Positions 10,882 to 23,046 of a stretch of DNA of 64,000 nt are shown here, piece after piece. The notes beneath the pieces are model-generated. The model was not told where the DNA came from, ran no database searches, and saw only the letters and a list, made by a program, of their open reading frames with translations. Source of the stretch: Henricia sp. BOLD:AAB3569 (Eukaryota; Echinodermata; Asteroidea; Spinulosida; Echinasteridae); the NCBI GenBank assembly GCA_037783545.1, contig JBBELK010000444.1, forward strand, positions 558,001 through 622,000. Direction: 5' to 3'. Within the stretch, counting starts at the first letter, position 1, and every line of letters begins with the position of its first letter. The translations under genes were made by a program, and so were the position numbers.

Positions 10882-11218
10882 TAGCAGAAAACATGCGAAG
10901 CTTGTCTGGAAATTCCTTCAGCTCCAAAATTGCGATCATACCAGACGCAGTGTTCTCCGAAAGCGGCGTCTGTTTGTGCCAACAATTAGTGTGCCGGCAC
11001 TGAGTTTTAGCTACATTCGACAATAACTCGGTCGGTTTGAACTGGAAACAGTTCAAATTTGCAGTATACGTTTGCGATGTAGATCTGTTTAAGCAGAAAA
11101 CATGCGAAGCTTGTCTGGAAATTCCTTCAGCTCCAAAATTGCGATCATACCAGACGCAGTGTTCTCCGAAAGCGGCGTCTGTTTGTGCCAACAATTAGTG
11201 TGCCGGCACTGAGTTTTA

Positions 11219-13247
11219 GTTACATTTGACAATAACTCGGTCGGTTTGAACGGGAAACAGTTCAAATTTGCAGTATACGTTTGTGATGTAGTTCTGTTTA
11301 AGCAGAAAAAAGGCCAAGCTTGTCTGGAAATTCCTTCAGCTCCAAAATTGCGATCATACGAAAGCGGGGTCTGTTTGTACCAACAATTAGTGTGCCGGCA
11401 CTGAGTTTTAGTTACATTTGACAATAACTCGGTCGGTTTGAACTGGAAACAGTTCAAATTTGCAGTAAACGTCTGCGATGTAGATCTGTTGAAGCAGAAA
11501 ACATGCGAAGCTTGTCTGGAAATTCCTTCAGCTCCAAAATTGCGATCATACCAGATGCAGTGTTCTCCGAAAGCGGGGTCTGTTTGTGCCAACAATTAGT
11601 GTGCCGGCACTGAGTTTTAGCTACATTCGACAATAACTCGGCCGGTTTGAACAGGAAACAGTTCAAATTTGCAGTATACGTTTGCGATGTAGTTCTGTTT
11701 AAGCAGAAAACATGCGAAGCTTGTCTGGAAATTCCTTCAGCTCCAAAATTGCGATCATACCAGACGCAGTGTTCTCCGAAAGCGGGGTCTGTTTGTGCCA
11801 ACAATTAGTGTGCCGGCACTGAGTTTTAGCTACATTCGACAATAACTCGTTCTGTTTGAACTGGAAACAGTTCAAATTTGCAGTATACGTTTGCGATGTA
11901 GATCTGTTTAAGCAGACAAAATGCGAAGCTTGTCTGGAAATTCCTTCAGCTCCAAACTTTCGATCATACCAGACGCAGTGTTCTCCGAAAGCGGGGTCTG
12001 TTTGTGCCAACAATTAGTGTGCCGGCACTGAGTTTTAGCTACATTCGACAATAACTCGGCCGGTTTGAACAGGAAACAGTTCAAATTTGCAGTATACGTT
12101 TGCGATGTAGTTCTGTTGAAGCAGAAAAAATGCGAAGCTTGTCTGGAAATTCCTTCAGCTCCAAAATTGCGATCATACCAGACGCAGTGTTCTCCGAAAG
12201 CGGGGTCTGTTTGTGCCAACAATTAGTGTGCCGGCACTGAGTTTTAGTTACATTTGACAATAACTCGGTCGGTTTGAACGGGAAACAGTTCAAATTTGCA
12301 GTATACGTTTGCGATGTAGTTCTGTTTAAGCAGAACAAATGCGAAGCTTGTCTGGAAATTCCTTCAGCTCCAAAATTTCGATCATACCAGACGCAGTGTT
12401 CTGCGAAAGCGTGGTCTGTTTGTGCCAACAATTAGCATGCCGACACTGAGTTTTAGCTACATTCGACAATAACTCGTTCGGTTTGAACTGGAAACAGTTC
12501 AAATTTGCAGTATACGTTTGCGATGTAGATCTGTTTAAGCAGACAAAATGCGAAGCTTGTCTGGAAATTCCTTCAGCTCCAAAATTGCGATCATACCAGA
12601 CGCAGTGTTCTCCGAAAGCAGCGTCTGTTTGTGCCAACAATTAGTGTGCCGGCACTGAGTTTTAGCTACATTCGACAATAACTCGGTCGGTTTGAACTGG
12701 AAACAGTTCAAATTTGCAGTATACGTTTGCGATGTATCTACATCGCAAACGTATACTGCAAATTTGAACTGTTTCCAGTTCAAACCGACCGAGTTATTGT
12801 CGAATGTAGCTAAAACTCAGTGCCGGCACACTAATTGTTGGCACAAACAGACGCTGCTTTCGGAGAACACTGCGTCTGGTATGATCGCAATTTTGGAGCT
12901 GAAGGAATTTTAGCAGAAAACATGCGAAGCTTGTCTGGAAATTCCTTCAGCTCCAAAATTGCGATCATACCAGACGCAGTGTTCTCCGAAAGCGGCGTCT
13001 GTTTGTGCCAACAATTAGTGTGCCGGCACTGAGTTTTAGCTACATTCGACAATAACTCGGTCGGTTTGAACTGGAAACAGTTCAAATTTGCAGTATACGT
13101 TTGCGATGTAGATCTGTTTAAGCAGAAAACATGCGAAGCTTGTCTGGAAATTCCTTCAGCTCCAAAATTGCGATCATACCAGACGCAGTGTTCTCCGAAA
13201 GCGGCGTCTGTTTGTGCCAACAATTAGTGTGCCGGCACTGAGTTTTA
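11219..13247 (+). repeat. 2,029-bp tandem unit carrying a palindrome, copy 2
   Basis: This is a head-to-tail duplicate of the preceding unit, with palindrome 3 near its right end. I saw no difference between the two over the matched part. The following DNA rejoins family A as it does after palindrome 1. Confidence 0.88.
12565..12910. repeat. Perfect palindrome, 172-bp arms (copy 3)
   Basis: This is the same structure again, 2,029 bp after copy 2, with spacer TC at 12737-12738. It lies near the right end of the second 2,029-bp unit, and the 2.9-kb HOR then starts to its right exactly as it does after copy 1. Confidence 0.95.
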
Positions 13248-16011
13248 GCTACATTCGACAATAACTCGGCCGGTTTGAACAGGAAACAGTTCAAATTTGC
13301 AGTATACGTTTGCGATGTAGTTCTGTTTAAGCAGAAAACATGCGAAGCTTGTCTGGAAATTCCTTCAGCTCCAAAATTGCGATCATACCAGACGCAGTGT
13401 TCTCCGAAAGCGGGGTCTGTTTGTGCCAACAATTAGTGTGCCGGCACTGAGTTTTAGCTACATTCGACAATAACTCGTTCTGTTTGAACTGGAAACAGTT
13501 CAAATTTGCAGTATACGTTTGCGATGTAGATCTGTTTAAGCAGACAAAATGCGAAGCTTGTCTGGAAATTCCTTCAGCTCCAAACTTTCGATCATACCAG
13601 ACGCAGTGTTCTCCGAAAGCGGGGTCTGTTTGTGCCAACAATTAGTGTGCCGGCACTGAGTTTTAGCTACATTCGACAATAACTCGGTCGGTTTGAACAG
13701 GAAACAGTTCAAATTTGCAGTATACGTTTGCGATGTAGTTCTGTTGAAGCAGAAAAAATGCGAAGCTTGTCTGGAAATTCCTTCAGCTCCAAAATTGCGA
13801 TCATACCAGACGCAGTGTTCTCCGAAAGCGGGGTCTGTTTGTGCCAACAATTAGTGTGCCGGCACTGAGTTTTAGTTACATTTGACAATAACTCGGTCGG
13901 TTTGAACGGGAAACAGTTCAAATTTGCAGTATACGTTTGCGATGTAGTTCTGTTTAAGCAGAACAAATGCGAAGCTTGTCTGGAAATTCCTTCAGCTCCA
14001 AAATTTCGATCATACCAGACGCAGTGTTCTCCGAAAGCGGTGTCTGTTTGTGCCAACAATTAGTGTGCCGGCACTGAGTTTTAGCTACATTCGACAATAA
14101 CTCGGTCGGTTTGAACAGGAAACAGTTCAAATTTGCAGTATACGTTTGCGATGTAGTTCTGTTTAAGCAGAAAAAATGCGAAGCTTGTCTGGAAATTCCT
14201 TCAGCTCCAAAATTGCGATCATACGAAAGCGGGGTCTGTTTGTACCAACAATTAGTGTGCCGGCACTGAGTTTTAGCTACATTCGACAATAACTCGTTCG
14301 GTTTGAACTGGAAACAGTTCAAATTTGCAGTATACGTTTGCGATGTAGATCTGTTTAAGCAGACAAAATGCGAAGCTTGTCTGGAAATTCCTTCAGCTCC
14401 AAACTTCCGATCATACCAGACACAGTGTTCTCCGAAAGCAGCGTCTGTTTGTGCCAACAATTAGTGTGCCGGCACTGAGTTTTAGTTACATTTGACAATA
14501 ACTCGGTCGGTTTGAACTGGAAACAGTTCAAATTTGCAGTATACGTTTGCGATGTAGATCTGTTGAAGCAGAAAACATGCGAAGCTTGTCTGGAAATTCC
14601 TTCAGCTCCAAAATTGCGATCATACCAGACGCAGTGTTCTCCGAAAGCGGCGTCTGTTTGTGCCAACAATTAGTGTGCCGGCACTGAGTTTTAGCTACAT
14701 TCGACAATAACTCGGTCGGTTTGAACAGGAAACAGTTCAAATTTGCAGTATACGTTTGCGTTGTAGATCTGTTTAAGCAGAAAACATGCGAAGCTTGTCT
14801 GGAAATTCCTTCAGCTCGAAAATTGCGATCATACCAGACGCAGTGTTCTGCGAAAGCGTGGTCTGTTTGTGCCAACAATTAGCATGCCGACACTGAGTTT
14901 TAGCTACATTCGACAATAACTCGTTCGGTTTGAACTGGAAACAGTTCAAATTTGCAGTATACGTTTGCGATGTAGATCTGTTTAAGCAGACAAAATGCGA
15001 AGCTTGTCTGGAAATTCCTTCAGCTCCAAACTTCCGATCATACCAGACGCAGTGTTCTCCGAAAGCAGCGTCTGTTTGTGCCAACAATTAGTGTGCCGGC
15101 ACTGAGTTTTAGTTACATTTGACAATAACTCGGTCGGTTTGAACGGGAAACAGTTCAAATTTGCAGTATACGTTTGCGATGTAGTTCTGTTTAAGCAGAA
15201 AAAAATGCGAAGCTTGTCTGGAAATTCCTTCAGCTCCAAAATTGCGATCATACGAAAGCGGGGTCTGTTTGTACCAACAATTAGTGTGCCGGCACTGAGT
15301 TTTAGTTACATTTGACAATAACTCGGTCGGTTTGAACGGGAAACAGTTCAAATTTGCAGTATACGTTTGCGATGTAGTTCTGTTTAAGCAGAAAAAATGC
15401 GAAGCTTGTCTGGAAATTCCTTCAGCTCCAAAATTGCGATCATACGAAAGCAGGGTCTGTTTGTACCAACAATTAGTGTGCCGGCACTGAGTTTTAGCTA
15501 CATTCGACAATAACTCGGTCGGTTTGAACTGGAAACAGTTCAAATTTGCAGTATACGTTTGCGATGTAGATCTGTTTAAGCAGAAAACATGCGAAGCTTG
15601 TCTGGAAATTCCTTCAGCTCCAAAATTGCGATCATACCAGACGCAGTGTTCTCCGAAAGCAGGGTCTGTTTGTGCCAACAATTAGTGTGCCGGCACTGAG
15701 TTTTAGCTACATTCGACAATAACTCGGTCGGTTTGAACAGGAAACAGTTCAAATTTGCAGTATACGTTTGCGTTGTAGATCTGTTTAAGCAGAAAACATG
15801 CGAAGCTTGTCTGGAAATTCCTTCAGCTCCAAAATTGCGATCATACCAGACGCAGTGTTCTCCGAAAGCGGCGTCTGTTTGTGCCAACAATTAGTGTGCC
15901 GGCACTGAGTTTTAGCTACATTCGACAATAACTCGGTCGGTTTGAACTGGAAACAGTTCAAATTTGCAGTATACGTTTGCGATGTAGATCTGTTTAAGCA
16001 GAAAACATGCG
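13136..16011 (+). repeat. HOR unit, 14-mer (2,876 bp), family A copy 3
   Basis: Matches 625-3500 at offset 12,511 bp, which equals 61 monomer units after correcting for nine short monomers, two palindromes and three A-tract insertions. Differences seen are few, for example GGTCGG instead of GGCCGG near 13,687 and GCAGGG instead of GCGGGG near 15,452. Confidence 0.87.
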
Positions 16012-18695
16012 AAGCTTGTCTGGAAATTCCTTCAGCTCCAAAATTGCGATCATACCAGACGCAGTGTTCTCCGAAAGCGGCGTCTGTTTGTGCCAACAAT
16101 TAGTGTGCCGGCACTGAGTTTTAGCTACATTCGACAATAACTCGGCCGGTTTGAACAGGAAACAGTTCAAATTTGCAGTATACGTTTGCGATGTAGTTCT
16201 GTTTAAGCAGAAAACATGCGAAGCTTGTCTGGAAATTCCTTCAGCTCCAAAATTGCGATCATACCAGACGCAGTGTTCTCCGAAAGCGGGGTCTGTTTGT
16301 GCCAACAATTAGTGTGCCGGCACTGAGTTTTAGCTACATTCGACAATAACTCGTTCTGTTTGAACTGGAAACAGTTCAAATTTGCAGTATACGTTTGCGA
16401 TGTAGATCTGTTTAAGCAGACAAAATGCGAAGCTTGTCTGGAAATTCCTTCAGCTCCAAACTTTCGATCATACCAGACGCAGTGTTCTCCGAAAGCGGGG
16501 TCTGTTTGTGCCAACAATTAGTGTGCCGGCACTGAGTTTTAGCTACATTCGACAATAACTCGGCCGGTTTGAACAGGAAACAGTTCAAATTTGCAGTATA
16601 CGTTTGCGATGTAGTTCTGTTTAAGCAGAAAAAATGCGAAGCTTGTCTGGAAATTCCTTCAGCTCCAAAATTGCGATCATACCAGACGCAGTGTTCTCCG
16701 AAAGCGGTGTCTGTTTGTGCCAACAATTAGTGTGCCGGCACTGAGTTTTAGCTACATTCGACAATAACTCGGTCGGTTTGAACAGGAAACAGTTCAAATT
16801 TGCAGTATACGTTTGCGATGTAGTTCTGTTTAAGCAGAAAAAATGCGAAGCTTGTCTGGATATTCCTTCAGCTCCAAAATTGCGATCATACGAAAGCGGG
16901 GTCTGTTTGTACCAACAATTAGTGTGCCGGCACTGAGTTTTAGCTACATTCGACAATAACTCGTTCGGTTTGAACTGGAAACAGTTCAAATTTGCAGTAT
17001 ACGTTTGCGATGTAGATCTGTTTAAGCAGACAAAATGCGAAGCTTGTCTGGAAATTCCTTCAGCTCCAAACTTCCGATCATACCAGACACAGTGTTCTCC
17101 GAAAGCAGCGTCTGTTTGTGCCAACAATTAGTGTGCCGGCACTGAGTTTTAGTTACATTTGACAATAACTCGGTCGGTTTGAACTGGAAACAGTTCAAAT
17201 TTGCAGTATACGTTTGCGATGTAGATCTGTTGAAGCAGAAAACATGCGAAGCTTGTCTGGAAATTCCTTCAGCTCCAAAATTGCGATCATACCAGACGCA
17301 GTGTTCTCCGAAAGCGGCGTCTGTTTGTGCCAACAATTAGTGTGCCGGCACTGAGTTTTAGCTACATTCGACAATAACTCGGTCGGTTTGAACAGGAAAC
17401 AGTTCAAATTTGCAGTATACGTTTGCGTTGTAGATCTGTTTAAGCAGAAAACATGCGAAGCTTGTCTGGAAATTCCTTCAGCTCGAAAATTGCGATCATA
17501 CCAGACGCAGTGTTCTGCGAAAGCGTGGTCTGTTTGTGCCAACAATTAGCATGCCGACACTGAGTTTTAGCTACATTCGACAATAACTCGTTCGGTTTGA
17601 ACTGGAAACAGTTCAAATTTGCAGTATACGTTTGCGATGTAGATCTGTTTAAGCAGACAAAATGCGAAGCTTGTCTGGAAATTCCTTCAGCTCCAAACTT
17701 CCGATCATACCAGACGCAGTGTTCTCCGAAAGCAGCGTCTGTTTGTGCCAACAATTAGTGTGCCGGCACTGAGTTTTAGTTACATTTGACAATAACTCGG
17801 TCGGTTTGAACGGGAAACAGTTCAAATTTGCAGTATACGTTTGCGATGTAGTTCTGTTTAAGCAGAAAAAAATGCGAAGCTTGTCTGGAAATTCCTTCAG
17901 CTCCAAAATTGCGATCATACGAAAGCGGGGTCTGTTTGTACCAACAATTAGTGTGCCGGCACTGAGTTTTAGTTACATTTGACAATAACTCGGTCGGTTT
18001 GAACGGGAAACAGTTCAAATTTGCAGTATACGTTTGCGATGTAGTTCTGTTTAAGCAGAAAAAATGCGAAGCTTGTCTGGAAATTCCTTCAGCTCCAAAA
18101 TTGCGATCATACCAGACGCAGTGTTCTCCGAAAGCAGGGTCTGTTTGTGCCAACAATTAGTGTGCCGGCACTGAGTTTTAGCTACATTCGACAATAACTC
18201 GGTCGGTTTGAACAGGAAACAGTTCAAATTTGCAGTATACGTTTGCGTTGTAGATCTGTTTAAGCAGAAAACATGCGAAGCTTGTCTGGAAATTCCTTCA
18301 GCTCCAAAATTGCGATCATACCAGACGCAGTGTTCTCCGAAAGCGGCGTCTGTTTGTGCCAACAATTAGTGTGCCGGCACTGAATTTTAGCTACATTCGA
18401 CAATAACTCGGTCGGTTTGAACAGGAAACAGTTCAAATTTGCAGTATACGTTTGCGTTGTAGATCTGTTTAAGCAGAAAACATGCGAAGCTTGTCTGGAA
18501 ATTCCTTCAGCTCCAAAATTGCGATCATACCAGACGCAGTGTTCTGCGAAAGCGTGGTCTGTTTGTGCCAACAATTAGCATGCCGACACTGAGTTTTAGC
18601 TACATTCGACAATAACTCGTTCGGTTTGAACTGGAAACAGTTCAAATTTGCAGTATACGTTTGCGATGTAGATCTGTTTAAGCAGAAAACATGCG
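16012..18695 (+). repeat. HOR unit, 13-mer (2,684 bp), family A copy 4
   Basis: Matches 3501-6184 at offset 12,511 until about 18,685. A private change GGATATTCC near 16,861 is carried into the next tandem copy (near 19,545), which shows the copying order. Confidence 0.87.
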
Positions 18696-21379
18696 AAGCT
18701 TGTCTGGAAATTCCTTCAGCTCCAAAATTGCGATCATACCAGACGCAGTGTTCTCCGAAAGCGGCGTCTGTTTGTGCCAACAATTAGTGTGCCGGCACTG
18801 AGTTTTAGCTACATTCGACAATAACTCGGCCGGTTTGAACAGGAAACAGTTCAAATTTGCAGTATACGTTTGCGATGTAGTTCTGTTTAAGCAGAAAACA
18901 TGCGAAGCTTGTCTGGAAATTCCTTCAGCTCCAAAATTGCGATCATACCAGACGCAGTGTTCTCCGAAAGCGGGGTCTGTTTGTGCCAACAATTAGTGTG
19001 CCGGCACTGAGTTTTAGCTACATTCGACAATAACTCGTTCTGTTTGAACTGGAAACAGTTCAAATTTGCAGTATACGTTTGCGATGTAGATCTGTTTAAG
19101 CAGACAAAATGCGAAGCTTGTCTGGAAATTCCTTCAGCTCCAAACTTTCGATCATACCAGACGCAGTGTTCTCCGAAAGCGGGGTCTGTTTGTGCCAACA
19201 ATTAGTGTGCCGGCACTGAGTTTTAGCTACATTCGACAATAACTCGGCCGGTTTGAACAGGAAACAGTTCAAATTTGCAGTATACGTTTGCGATGTAGTT
19301 CTGTTTAAGCAGAAAAAATGCGAAGCTTGTCTGGAAATTCCTTCAGCTCCAAAATTGCGATCATACCAGACGCAGTGTTCTCCGAAAGCGGTGTCTGTTT
19401 GTGCCAACAATTAGTGTGCCGGCACTGAGTTTTAGCTACATTCGACAATAACTCGGTCGGTTTGAACAGGAAACAGTTCAAATTTGCAGTATACGTTTGC
19501 GATGTAGTTCTGTTTAAGCAGAAAAAATGCGAAGCTTGTCTGGATATTCCTTCAGCTCCAAAATTGCGATCATACGAAAGCGGGGTCTGTTTGTACCAAC
19601 AATTAGTGTGCCGGCACTGAGTTTTAGCTACATTCGACAATAACTCGTTCGGTTTGAACTGGAAACAGTTCAAATTTGCAGTATACGTTTGCGATGTAGA
19701 TCTGTTTAAGCAGACAAAATGCGAAGCTTGTCTGGAAATTCCTTCAGCTCCAAACTTCCGATCATACCAGACACAGTGTTCTCCGAAAGCAGCGTCTGTT
19801 TGTGCCAACAATTAGTGTGCCGGCACTGAGTTTTAGTTACATTTGACAATAACTCGGTCGGTTTGAACTGGAAACAGTTCAAATTTGCAGTATACGTTTG
19901 CGATGTAGATCTGTTGAAGCAGAAAACATGCGAAGCTTGTCTGGAAATTCCTTCAGCTCCAAAATTGCGATCATACCAGACGCAGTGTTCTCCGAAAGCG
20001 GCGTCTGTTTGTGCCAACAATTAGTGTGCCGGCACTGAGTTTTAGCTACATTCGACAATAACTCGGTCGGTTTGAACAGGAAACAGTTCAAATTTGCAGT
20101 ATACGTTTGCGTTGTAGATCTGTTTAAGCAGAAAACATGCGAAGCTTGTCTGGAAATTCCTTCAGCTCGAAAATTGCGATCATACCAGACGCAGTGTTCT
20201 GCGAAAGCGTGGTCTGTTTGTGCCAACAATTAGCATGCCGACACTGAGTTTTAGCTACATTCGACAATAACTCGTTCGGTTTGAACTGGAAACAGTTCAA
20301 ATTTGCAGTATACGTTTGCGATGTAGATCTGTTTAAGCAGACAAAATGCGAAGCTTGTCTGGAAATTCCTTCAGCTCCAAACTTCCGATCATACCAGACG
20401 CAGTGTTCTCCGAAAGCAGCGTCTGTTTGTGCCAACAATTAGTGTGCCGGCACTGAGTTTTAGTTACATTTGACAATAACTCGGTCGGTTTGAACGGGAA
20501 ACAGTTCAAATTTGCAGTATACGTTTGCGATGTAGTTCTGTTTAAGCAGAAAAAAATGCGAAGCTTGTCTGGAAATTCCTTCAGCTCCAAAATTGCGATC
20601 ATACGAAAGCGGGGTCTGTTTGTACCAACAATTAGTGTGCCGGCACTGAGTTTTAGTTACATTTGACAATAACTCGGTCGGTTTGAACGGGAAACAGTTC
20701 AAATTTGCAGTATACGTTTGCGATGTAGTTCTGTTTAAGCAGAAAAAATGCGAAGCTTGTCTGGAAATTCCTTCAGCTCCAAAATTGCGATCATACCAGA
20801 CGCAGTGTTCTCCGAAAGCAGGGTCTGTTTGTGCCAACAATTAGTGTGCCGGCACTGAGTTTTAGCTACATTCGACAATAACTCGGTCGGTTTGAACAGG
20901 AAACAGTTCAAATTTGCAGTATACGTTTGCGTTGTAGATCTGTTTAAGCAGAAAACATGCGAAGCTTGTCTGGAAATTCCTTCAGCTCCAAAATTGCGAT
21001 CATACCAGACGCAGTGTTCTCCGAAAGCGGCGTCTGTTTGTGCCAACAATTAGTGTGCCGGCACTGAATTTTAGCTACATTCGACAATAACTCGGTCGGT
21101 TTGAACAGGAAACAGTTCAAATTTGCAGTATACGTTTGCGTTGTAGATCTGTTTAAGCAGAAAACATGCGAAGCTTGTCTGGAAATTCCTTCAGCTCCAA
21201 AATTGCGATCATACCAGACGCAGTGTTCTGCGAAAGCGTGGTCTGTTTGTGCCAACAATTAGCATGCCGACACTGAGTTTTAGCTACATTCGACAATAAC
21301 TCGTTCGGTTTGAACTGGAAACAGTTCAAATTTGCAGTATACGTTTGCGATGTAGATCTGTTTAAGCAGACAAAATGCG
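18696..21379 (+). repeat. HOR unit, 13-mer (2,684 bp), family A copy 5 (tandem duplicate of copy 4)
   Basis: Head-to-tail duplicate of 16012-18695. It carries the GGATATTCC variant of its parent, which the 3.5-6.2 kb copy lacks. It then continues into a copy of segment B at 21,380. Confidence 0.87.
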
Positions 21380-23046
21380 AAGCTTGTCTGGAAATTCCTT
21401 CAGCTCCAAAATTGCGATCATACCAGACGCAGTGTTCTCCGAAAGCAGCGTCTGTTTGTGCCAACAATTAGTGTGCCGGCACTGAGTTTTAGTTACATTT
21501 GACAATAACTCGGTCGGTTTGAACGGGAAACAGTTCAAATTTGCAGTATACGTTTGTGATGTAGTTCTGTTTAAGCAGAAAACATGCGAAGCTTGTCTGG
21601 AAATTCCTTCAGCTCCAAAATTGCGATCATACCAGACGCAGTGTTCTGCGAAAGCGTGGTCTGTTTGTGCCAACAATTAGCATGCCGACACTGAGTTTTA
21701 GCTACATTCGACAATAACTCGTTCGGTTTGAACTGGAAACAGTTCAAATTTGCAGTATACGTTTGCGATGTAGATCTGTTTAAGCAGATAAAATGCGAAG
21801 CTTGTCTGGAAATTCCTTCAGCTCCAAACTTCCGATCATACCAGACACAGTGTTCTCCGAAAGCAGCGTCTGTTTGTGCCAACAATTAGTGTGCCGGCAC
21901 TGAGTTTTAGCTACATTCGACAATAACTCGGTCGGTTTGAACAGGAAACAGTTCAAATTTGCAGTATACGTTTGCGTTGTAGATCTGTTGAAGCAGAAAA
22001 CATGCGAAGCTTGTCTGGAAATTCCTTCAGCTCCAAAATTGCGATTATACCAGACGCAGTGTTCTCCGAAAGCGGCGTCTGTTTGTGCCAACAATTAGTG
22101 TGCCGGCACTGAGTTTTAGCTACATTCGACAATAACTCGGTCGGTTTGAACAGGAAACAGTTCAAATTTGCAGTATACGTTTGCGTTGTAGATCTGTTTA
22201 AGCAGAAAACATGCGAAGCTTGTCTGGAAATTCCTTCAGCTCCAAAATTGCGATCATACCAGACGCAGTGTTCTGCGAAAGCGTGGTCTGTTTGTGCCAA
22301 CAATTAGCATGCCGACACTGAGTTTTAGCTACATTCGACAATAACTCGTTCGGTTTGAACTGGAAACAGTTCAAATTTGCAGTATACGTTTGCGATGTAG
22401 ATCTGTTTAAGCAGACAAAATGCGAAGCTTGTCTGGAAATTCCTTCAGCTCCAAACTTCCGATCATACCAGACACAGTGTTCTCCGAAAGCAGCGTCTGT
22501 TTGTGCCAACAATTAGCATGCCGACACTGAGTTTTGGCTACATTCGACAATAACTCGGCCGGTTTGAACAGGAAACAGTTCAAATTTGCAGTATACGTTT
22601 GCGATGTAGTTCTGTTTAAGCAGAAAACATGCGAAGCTTGTCTGGAAATTCCTTCAGCTCCAAAATTGCGATCATACCAGACGCAGTGTTCTCCGAAAGC
22701 GGGGTCTGTTTGTGCCAACAATTAGTGTGCCGGCACTGAGTTTTAGCTACATTCGACAATAACTCGTTCTGTTTGAACTGGAAACAGTTCAAATTTGCAG
22801 TATACGTTTGCGATGTAGATCTGTTTAAGCAGACAAAATGCGAAGCTTGTCTGGAAATTCCTTCAGCTCCAAACTTTCGATCATACCAGACGCAGTGTTC
22901 TCCGAAAGCGGGGTCTGTTTGTGCCAACAATTAGTGTGCCGGCACTGAGTTTTAGCTACATTCGACAATAACTCGGCCGGTTTGAACAGGAAACAGTTCA
23001 AATTTGCAGTATACGTTTGCGATGTAGTTCTGTTTAAGCAGAAAAA
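21380..23046 (+). repeat. HOR segment B, second copy
   Basis: Colinear with 6,185-7,85x at offset 15,195, including the TTTTGGCTAC variant (near 22,534). One base is shorter in the A-tract near 23,045, after which the offset becomes 15,194. Confidence 0.82.

Larger units (their letters stand above)
9190..11218 (+). repeat. 2,029-bp tandem unit carrying a palindrome, copy 1
   Basis: Sequence from about 9,150 to 11,219 recurs 2,029 bp downstream. The length equals 10 x 209 - 17 - 44: one short monomer (9330) and the palindrome replacement (a 374-bp HindIII interval in place of 418). It also holds the AAGGCC variant (9281) and the GTAAACGTCTGC variant (near 9437). The unit ends are arbitrary within the matched range. 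Confidence 0.88.
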
